From Gordionus sp. m RMFG-2023 (Eukaryota > Nematomorpha > Gordioida > Chordodea > Parachordodidae): a stretch of 64,000 nt of DNA. Position numbers and translations under genes: made by a program. The stretch is taken from contig NC_088775.1 in NCBI RefSeq assembly GCF_954871325.1, positions 10,455,561-10,519,560 on the forward strand, in the 5' to 3' direction. This document shows, piece by piece, positions 56,476 to 64,000 of this stretch; the first letter of the stretch is position 1, and the number at the start of each line of letters is the position of its first letter. A model generated the notes under the pieces. The model was not told the origin of the DNA and made no database searches. It was given only the letters and a program-made list of their open reading frames with translations.

Positions 56476-57470
56476 TAAAACGCATTCTCTTGCTCCTCTT
56501 TCCAGTCAAATCTTTCTCCCTTTTTTAACAGAGTATACAATGGCGCTGCGATCTGGGCGAATCCCTCGACAAATCGGTGATAGTAATTCACCATTCCCAA
56601 AAATGCCTGGACTTCTAATTTATTACTAGGCCTCAACATATTTGTAATTCCTGTCATATTTTTATCCAATGGTCGCACATCTATTCCCGTAATTTTGTGC
56701 CCCAAATATACTACCTCCTTCACCCCTAACACACTTTTTTCGGCACTCGCTCGCAAACCTTTTTCTTTAATCCTCCGGAACACCTCTTCCAATCTTTGTT
56801 CGTGTTGCTCAGGAGTTCTACTCATCACCAGTACATCATCCATGTAAAAGAATACCCCTTCCATTCCTTGAAAAACGGCCGCCATTGTGCGCTGAGATAG
56901 GAGCGGATACACTCAATCCAAACGCAATCTACAAAATGCAAATAACCCTTTTGGGGTCGTAATAGTCAATAATTTCCTTACCTCCGGCCTCACCCGTAAC
57001 TGTAAGTATGCATTGGAAAAATCCACTTTCGAAAAATATATACACCCCTTTAAATTGGCCAATATTTCTTCAATTCTGGGTAACGAATACTTGACCTCTA
57101 CTACCCAGGGATTTAGCGTCACTCGAAAATCCGCACATAAACGGAGTTGGCCATTGGCTTTCTTCACGGGAACCAACGGAGTCGCCCATTTACTATACTC
57201 CACAGCACATACGATGCCCTTTTGTACCCATTGCTCCAATTCAACTTCCACTTCCTTCCTCCACTCAAATGGTACTCGCCGCAACGCGCAAAATTTCGGT
57301 ACACATCCCTCCTTTAATTTGATATCCACTTCATAATCTTTCAGACAGCCCAACTCCTCATCAAAGATCTCTTGATAAACATCCACCAATCTCCGTATTC
57401 CGTCTTGCACCCGGATTAATTCATCTTCTAATTCCTCACTGCTAAACTCTCGATCATTCTTCTGATTCTC
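56475..57470 (-). pseudogene. Ty3 element: reverse transcriptase region
   Basis: Recognised from VEYSKWATPLVPVKKANGQL, LCADFRVTLNPW, FSKVDFSNAYLQL, TTPKGLFAFCRL, MEGVFFYMDDVLVMSRT (the YMDD polymerase box) and VVYLGHKI. The order and spacing fit the Ty3 fingers-palm-thumb layout. Upstream, ELGCLKDYEVDIKLKEGCVP is the usual lead-in and is also seen in the copy at 1715. Confidence 0.87.
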
Positions 57471-57689
57471 CCTTTCAATCACCTCCTGCGACTCGATTTC
57501 CTCGTCTCTTGTTTTCCCATATATTATTGCTCGATCGACAGTATCCTGAATATCGGTCCACTCCCATTTCTTCTCTTCTTCTCTCTCACGACCATTATAA
57601 ATTGACTTCCCTAATCCTTCCCGATAACCCCTCTCCGCTTCCCTATGACTATCCGCCTCGATTTCTATCCTATAACTCTTCGCCCCTAT

Positions 57690-57912
57690 TTCCCCCTTAG
57701 AATTATAATTATTCGCCCCTGTTTCCCCCTTAGAATTATAATTATTCGCCCCTATTTTCCCCTTAGAATTATGATTATTCGCCCCTATTTCCCCCTTAGA
57801 ATTATAATTATTCGCCCCTATTTCCCCCTTAGAATTATAATTATTCGCCCCTGTTTCCCCCTTAGAATAATAATTATTCGCCCCTATTTCCCCCTTAGAT
57901 TTATTTGCCCCG
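57690..57912 (-). repeat. 33-bp tandem repeat in the protease-RT linker of the Ty3 element
   Basis: The unit encodes NNYNSKGEIGA, eleven residues, repeated seven times with small variations (K to N and E to K or T). The DNA unit on the plus strand is TTATTCGCCCCTATTTCCCC plus TTAGAATTATAA. The related copy at 2110-2420 has its own, different, shorter units (GEIGKNRM and NNSRSEIG). Confidence 0.85.
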
Positions 57913-58021
57913 ATTCCTCTCATATAATTATTCCTTCCTCCTCTAACCCTCCCATTCTCCCCAAAGTCTCTACTCACATTATCCCCATCGAACTGCCGTA
58001 TTCTCAAACCCTCATTTGTTA

Positions 58022-58210
58022 TCATTTCCTCAGGTAAATACTCCTATACCTAGCATAACTCATCACTGAAATAGCCGCCCCAGTATCAAAAAGCATAGGT
58101 ACCATATTCCCATTAAAATCTATCATGACCCTCGGACAAGGATCATGTATTATCTCCTCCTGCATCATATTTACGCATCCTGGTACATTTATTTTTCCTC
58201 GTGAACACAC
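58022..58210 (-). pseudogene. Ty3 element: aspartic protease region
   Basis: VMIDFNGNMVPMLFDTGAAI followed by SVMSYARY is the retroviral-type protease active-site block (L-F-D-T-G-A). The match in the older copy at 1715-3722 is [10 protein letters not shown]. The region is short, as is usual for these proteases. Confidence 0.75.
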
Positions 58211-58368
58211 CTCCCCGGCTCTTAATACTCGGCACGCCTTGACCTGAGTAGCTATTTTTTTACTATCATATAGTCAGCAATTACTGCAATCTCTCGCTAC
58301 ATGTCCCTGTTCCCGACATCTAAAACATTCAGCGGTTTGCTCTCCAACTCCTTGCATTCTAGGTACCC

Positions 58369-59025
58369 TCATCCCCTCCACTTTGGCTCTTTCAATAGAT
58401 CGCACAGTTGAAGTACTTTGTCCCGTTCCTCGTTGTGGAAATCCCCCTCTGATGTTATAATTCCCCGTATTACATTCTTCTTATTATGACCAAATCTTCC
58501 ACAGCTGGCACATCGTAATTTCTCTTGTTTACCCGGACAATAAGGGGATATATGTCCAAATTTTCCGCATTCGAAACACTTTGCTTCCCGACAATCCCTG
58601 ACCATATGTCCCTGTCTTCCGCAATTATAACAATTCATTCTCCCCCTTACTCTAGAATCAAAGTTGGGTCTCATTTTTCCTTTCCTTCCTTGAGAATTTT
58701 CTCTAGGTCCCCTATATGTCCCCAATCTCTGATTAGTATATGAATCTCTCCTTTCAGGCCTATAAATTAATTTATCTAATTCGCTATCCTTCCACCCATT
58801 AATTAACTTCTGCACCGGGAACCATGTTACCTTTCCCATAACATCTTCTTCTTTATTATGTCCTTCTATTGTCAGTGTCTGCCCCTTTATTCTCATACTT
58901 CGACTTCTCCTCATCCTTCTTCCCCATATTAAGCTACACATCCATATTACTAGTATAATCAATGCCCCAAAAATATTATACTGTATTTCCCAGTATTTTA
59001 CAAATTTTAAACTCTTCATCATCAC
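58369..59025 (-). pseudogene. Ty3 element: gag-like protein with three zinc knuckles
   Basis: The C-terminal part has CYNCGRQGHMVRDC, CFECGKFGHISPYC and CASCGRFGHN, three successive CCHC knuckles (about 58485-58640). The N-terminus is unusual: KYWEIQYNIFGALIILVIWM is strongly hydrophobic and is followed by a basic RRMRRSRSMR stretch. The same start is visible in the older copy at about 3550-3620. No capsid-like helical domain of usual length fits between the two. Confidence 0.7.
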
Positions 59026-59130
59026 TCTATAAAAGGTTTATGATCAATTTCAAAATAAAAATTTTGGTTATTTGCAATGTCAACAGATAAGATATTATTA
59101 AGAGTGTAAACAATCCAATGATGCACATGT

Positions 59131-59360
59131 ACATCTACAGTTAATAAGTTTAAAGATATGACAACAATTTGGGCAAATTTTGTGTAACAGATTCACAACT
59201 TGTAAAATTTGGGCAGTACTTTCGTACGATAAGAGTTTTTTTTTTTTAATTTTTTTTTTTTGGCAAAAATGGACAGAATTTACGTGTAATTTGGCCACTC
59301 TGTGTACTTTAAAAAAACGTGTTCCACAATCCTTCAACGCTTTCCCTATCAATTAAGTTT
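59131..59360. other. Junction between the Ty3 element and the 37-bp satellite
   Basis: Contains a T-rich stretch (59236-59262) and then degenerate satellite-like words (TTCAACGCTTTCCCTATCAAT at 59332-59352) that grade into the first good monomer at 59361. No terminal repeat of the retroelement could be defined here. Confidence 0.4.
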
Positions 59361-62300
59361 CAACGTTATTCCGTATATACAACGCTTTTCCTATTTTCAA
59401 CGTTATTCCGTATATACAACGTTTTTCTTATATTCAACGTTATTCCGTATATACAACGCTTTTTTTATTTTCAACGTTATTCCGTATATACAACGTTTTT
59501 TTTATTTGCAACGTTATTCCGTATATACAACGTTTTTCTTATTTTCAACGTTATTCCGTATATACAACGCTTTTTTTATTTTCAACGTTATTCCGTATAT
59601 ACAACGTTTTTTTTATTTGCAACGTTATTCCGTATATACAACGTTTTTCTTATTTTCAACGTTATTCCGTATATACAACGCTTTTTTTATTTTCAACGTT
59701 ATTCCGTATATACAACGTTTTTCCTATATTCAACGTTATTCCGTATATACAACGCTTTTTTTATTTTCAACGTTATTCCGTATATACAACGTTTTTTTTA
59801 TTTGCAACGTTATTCCGTATATACAACGTTTTTCTTATTTTCAACGTTATTCCGTATATACAACGCTTTTTTTATTTTCAACGTTATTCCGTATATACAA
59901 CGTTTTTCCTATATTCAACGTTATTCCGTATATACAACGCTTTTTTTATTTTCAACGTTATTCCGTATATACAACGTTTTTTTTATTTGCAACGTTATTC
60001 CGTATATACAACGTTTTTCTTATTTTCAACGTTATTCCGTATATACAACGCTTTTTTTATTTTCAACGTTATTCCGTATATACAACGTTTTTCCTATATT
60101 CAACGTTATTCCGTATATACAACGCTTTTTTTATTTTCAACGTTATTCCGTATATACAACGTTTTTTTTATTTGCAACGTTATTCCGTATATACAACGTT
60201 TTTCCTATATTCAACGTTATTCCGTATATACAACGCTTTTTTTATTTTCAACGTTATTCCGTATATACAACGTTTTTCTTATATTCAACGTTATTCCGTA
60301 TATACAACGCTTTTTTTATTTTCAACGTTATTCCGTATATACAACGTTTTTTTTATTTGCAACGTTATTCCGTATATACAACGTTTTTCTTATTTTCAAC
60401 GTTATTCCGTATATACAACGCTTTTTTTATTTTCAACGTTATTCCGTATATACAACGTTTTTCCTATATTCAACGTTATTCCGTATATACAACGCTTTTT
60501 TTATTTTCAACGTTATTCCGTATATACAACGTTTTTTTTATTTGCAACGTTATTCCGTATATACAACGTTTTTCCTATATTCAACGTTATTCCGTATATA
60601 CAACGCTTTTCCTATTTTCAACGTTATTCCGTATATACAACGTTTTTCTTATATTCAACGTTATTCCGTATATACAACGCTTTTTTTATTTTCAACGTTA
60701 TTCCGTATATACAACGTTTTTTTTATTTGCAACGTTATTCCGTATATACAACGTTTTTCTTATTTTCAACGTTATTCCGTATATACAACGCTTTTTTTAT
60801 TTTCAACGTTATTCCGTATATACAACGTTTTTCCTATATTCAACGTTATTCCGTATATACAACGCTTTTTTTATTTTCAACGTTATTCCGTATATACAAC
60901 GTTTTTTTTATTTGCAACGTTATTCCGTATATACAACGTTTTTCTTATTTTCAACGTTATTCCGTATATACAACGCTTTTTTTATTTTCAACGTTATTCC
61001 GTATATACAACGTTTTTCCTATATTCAACGTTATTCCGTATATACAACGCTTTTTTTATTTTCAACGTTATTCCGTATATACAACGTTTTTTTTATTTGC
61101 AACGTTATTCCGTATATACAACGTTTTTCCTATATTCAACGTTATTCCGTATATACAACGCTTTTCCTATTTTCAACGTTATTCCGTATATACAACGTTT
61201 TTCTTATATTCAACGTTATTCCGTATATACAACGCTTTTTTTATTTTCAACGTTATTCCGTATATACAACGTTTTTTTATTTCTTTTCTTATATTTACAA
61301 CGTTATTCCGTATATACAACGTTTTTTCCTTATTATTCAACGTTATTCCGTATATAACAACGCTTTTCCTATTTTCAACGTTATTCCGTATATACAACGT
61401 TTTTCTTATATTCAACGTTATTCCGTATATACAACGCTTTTTTTATTTTCAACGTTATTCCGTATATACAACGTTTTTTTTATTTGCAACGTTATTCCGT
61501 ATATACAACGTTTTTCTTATTTTCAACGTTATTCCGTATATACAACGCTTTTTTTATTTTCAACGTTATTCCGTATATACAACGTTTTTCCTATATTCAA
61601 CGTTATTCCGTATATACAACGCTTTTTTTATTTTCAACGTTATTCCGTATATACAACGTTTTTTTTATTTGCAACGTTATTCCGTATATACAACGTTTTT
61701 CTTATTTTCAACGTTATTCCGTATATACAACGCTTTTTTTATTTTCAACGTTATTCCGTATATACAACGTTTTTCCTATATTCAACGTTATTCCGTATAT
61801 ACAACGCTTTTTTTATTTTCAACGTTATTCCGTATATACAACGTTTTTTTTATTTGCAACGTTATTCCGTATATACAACGTTTTTCCTATATTCAACGTT
61901 ATTCCGTATATACAACGCTTTTCCTATTTTCAACGTTATTCCGTATATACAACGTTTTTCTTATATTCAACGTTATTCCGTATATACAACGCTTTTTTTA
62001 TTTTCAACGTTATTCCGTATATACAACGTTTTTTTTATTTGCAACGTTATTCCGTATATACAACGTTTTTCTTATATTCAACGTTATTCCGTATATACAA
62101 CGCTTTTTTTATTTTCAACGTTATTCCGTATATACAACGTTTTTTTTATTTGCAACGTTATTCCGTATATACAACGCTTTTCCTATTTTCAACGTTATTC
62201 CGTATATACAACGTTTTTCTTATATTCAACGTTATTCCGTATATACAACGCTTTTTTTATTTTCAACGTTATTCCGTATATACAACGTTTTTTTTATTTG

Positions 62301-64000
62301 CAACGTTATTCCGTATATACAACGTTTTTCTTATTTTCAACGTTATTCCGTATATACAACGCTTTTTTTATTTTCAACGTTATTCCGTATATACAACGTT
62401 TTTCCTATATTCAACGTTATTCCGTATATACAACGCTTTTTTTATTTTCAACGTTATTCCGTATATACAACGTTTTTTTATTTGCAACGTTATTCCGTAT
62501 ATACAACGTTTTTCTTATTTTCAACGTTATTCCGTATATACAACGCTTTTTTTATTTTCAACGTTATTCCGTATATACAACGTTTTTCCTATATTCAACG
62601 TTATTCCGTATATACAACGCTTTTTTTATTTTCAACGTTATTCCGTATATACAACGTTTTTTTTATTTGCAACGTTATTCCGTATATACAACGTTTTTCC
62701 TATATTCAACGTTATTCCGTATATACAACGCTTTTTATTTTCAACGTTATTCCGTATATACAACGTTTTTTATTTCAACGTTATTCCGTATATACAACGT
62801 TTTTCTTATATTCAACGTTATTCCGTATATACAACGCTTTTTTTATTTTCAACGTTATTCCGTATATACAACGTTTTTCTTATATTCAACGTTATTCCGT
62901 ATATACAACGCTTTTTTTATTTTCAACGTTATTCCGTATATACAACGTTTTTTTTATTTGCAACGTTATTCCGTATATACAACGTTTTTCTTATTTTCAA
63001 CGTTATTCCGTATATACAACGCTTTTTTTATTTTCAACGTTATTCCGTATATACAACGTTTTTTTATTTGACGTTATTCCGTATATACAACGTTTTTCCT
63101 ATATTCAACGTTATTCCGTATATACAACGCTTTTTTTATTTTCAACGTTATTCCGTATATACAACGTTTTTTTTATTTGCAACGTTATTCCGTATATACA
63201 ACGTTTTTCCTATATTCAACGTTATTCCGTATATACAACGCTTTTCCTATTTTCAACGTTATTCCGTATATACAACGTTTTTCTTATATTCAACGTTATT
63301 CCGTATATACAACGCTTTTTTTATTTTCAACGTTATTCCGTATATACAACGTTTTTTTTATTTGCAACGTTATTCCGTATATACAACGTTTTTCTTATTT
63401 TCAACGTTATTCCGTATATACAACGCTTTTTTTATTTTCAACGTTATTCCGTATATACAACGTTTTTCCTATATTCAACGTTATTCCGTATATACAACGC
63501 TTTTTTTATTTTCAACGTTATTCCGTATATACAACGTTTTTTTTATTTGCAACGTTATTCCGTATATACAACGTTTTTCCTATATTCAACGTTATTCCGT
63601 ATATACAACGCTTTTCCTATTTTCAACGTTATTCCGTATATACAACGTTTTTCTTATATTCAACGTTATTCCGTATATACAACGCTTTTTTTATTTTCAA
63701 CGTTATTCCGTATATACAACGTTTTTTTTATTTGCAACGTTATTCCGTATATACAACGTTTTTCTTATTTTCAACGTTATTCCGTATATACAACGCTTTT
63801 TTTATTTTCAACGTTATTCCTTATATACAACGTTTTTCCTATATTCAACGTTATTCCGTATATACAACGCTTTTTTTATTTTCAACGTTATTCCGTATAT
63901 ACAACGTTTTTTTTATTTGCAACGTTATTCCGTATATACAACGTTTTTCCTATATTCAACGTTATTCCGTATATACAACGCTTTTCCTATTTTCAACGTT
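59361..64000 (+). repeat. 37-bp satellite array with higher-order structure
   Basis: The monomer is CAACGTTATTCCGTATATAC plus AACGyTTTTyyTATwTk, 37 bp, present about 125 times and running off the window edge. The first 25 bp are almost invariant; the tail defines six types. Calling the tails A (GCTTTTCCTATTTT), B (GTTTTTCTTATATT), C (GCTTTTTTTATTTT), D (GTTTTTTTTATTTG), E (GTTTTTCTTATTTT) and F (GTTTTTCCTATATT), the order is A-B-C-D-(E-C-F-C-D)n-F. With n=1 the unit is 370 bp (63241, 63611, 63981 begin successive type A tails); with n=2 it is 555 bp (60603 to 61158). The invariant part contains the palindromes AACGTT and GTATATAC. Irregular monomers occur at 61270-61350, 62755-62780 and 63063-63072. 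Confidence 0.95.

Larger units (their letters stand above)
54360..59130 (-). mobile_element. Ty3-type retroelement, nearly full domain set (fossil)
   Basis: On the minus strand the order is gag-like protein with zinc knuckles, aspartic protease, repeat-bearing linker, reverse transcriptase, RNase H and integrase, the Ty3/mdg4 order. The 5' leader (59030-59130) matches the corresponding part of the decayed copy at 1715-3722. The 3' flank at 54360-54830 holds three diverged TATA-containing blocks and may be part of a long terminal repeat. I could not demonstrate a second copy of it on the 5' side, where the 37-bp satellite soon begins. It looks mostly whole in content but has several breaks; moderate age, younger than the copy at 1715. 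Confidence 0.88.

Noticed and set aside
55324-58037. Several plus-strand frames of 60-130 codons opposite the Ty3 element
   Set aside because: They are shadows of the minus-strand integrase, reverse transcriptase and linker; the linker shadow even repeats in the same 11-residue period.
59319-63071. 1,250-codon open frame and its overlapping 456-codon partner
   Set aside because: They are read through the 37-bp satellite, whose monomer lacks stops in all forward frames. No domain, no codon signal; a composition effect.

Overview
This is an AT-rich (roughly three quarters A+T by eye), repeat-laden stretch of an animal nuclear genome. Spliced genes with GT-AG introns, a receptor tyrosine phosphatase of the R5 type (a metazoan family), hAT, MULE and Ty3-type transposons and a large satellite array all point to an invertebrate metazoan. 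The species cannot be named from the sequence. No tRNA, rRNA or bacterial-type operon was seen.

Host genes, left to right. (1) 702-7090, plus strand: the 3' part of a PTPRG/PTPRZ-like (R5) receptor protein tyrosine phosphatase. Nine exons join in phase and encode the end of the active D1 domain ([10 protein letters not shown]), the whole D2 domain with its catalytic Cys replaced by Asp, and the C-terminus. Earlier exons lie left of the window. (2) 15639-26865, plus strand: a complete HMCES (SRAP domain) gene in eight exons, 348 codons, with Cys2, Asn95, Glu126 and His208 of the DNA-protein crosslinking site all present. It has two introns of 41-45 bp and one of about 9 kb swollen by transposons. 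(3) 35484-36779, plus strand: the last exon of an unrecognised Lys/Ser/Asn-rich, probably secreted or disordered protein. (4) 49499-49702, minus strand: a terminal exon that looks like CCDC59/TAP26 (Fyv7-type rRNA processing factor).

The rest is mostly mobile DNA. Seven hAT elements can be delimited by terminal inverted repeats plus 8-bp target duplications, six of the duplications being perfect (10809-12428, 13892-14750, 17465-19050, 21723-23548, 31423-32748, 43032-44571; 46754-48160 has 7 of 8). Two of them (21723 and 31423) are inverted copies of one family, share an older nested MITE, and bracket the 3' half of HMCES. An older ZMYM/DUF4371-type hAT (41225-42850), a MULE transposase split by a hAT (29085-33470), a pogo-like MITE, a TA-flanked MITE, a foldback element and a LINE tail are also present. 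Ty3-type retroelements occur as fossils: a fairly complete one at about 54360-59130 (minus), a decayed relative at about 1715-3722 inside intron 2 of the phosphatase gene, and pol or gag scraps at 20160-20930, 39290-39860 and 53500-53710.

The right end, 59361 to the window edge, is a 37-bp satellite with a visible higher-order structure: six monomer types arranged as 10-mer (370 bp) and 15-mer (555 bp) units. A separate 41-bp satellite lies at 12446-12903. The long open frames across the 37-bp array are a by-product of its composition, not genes.
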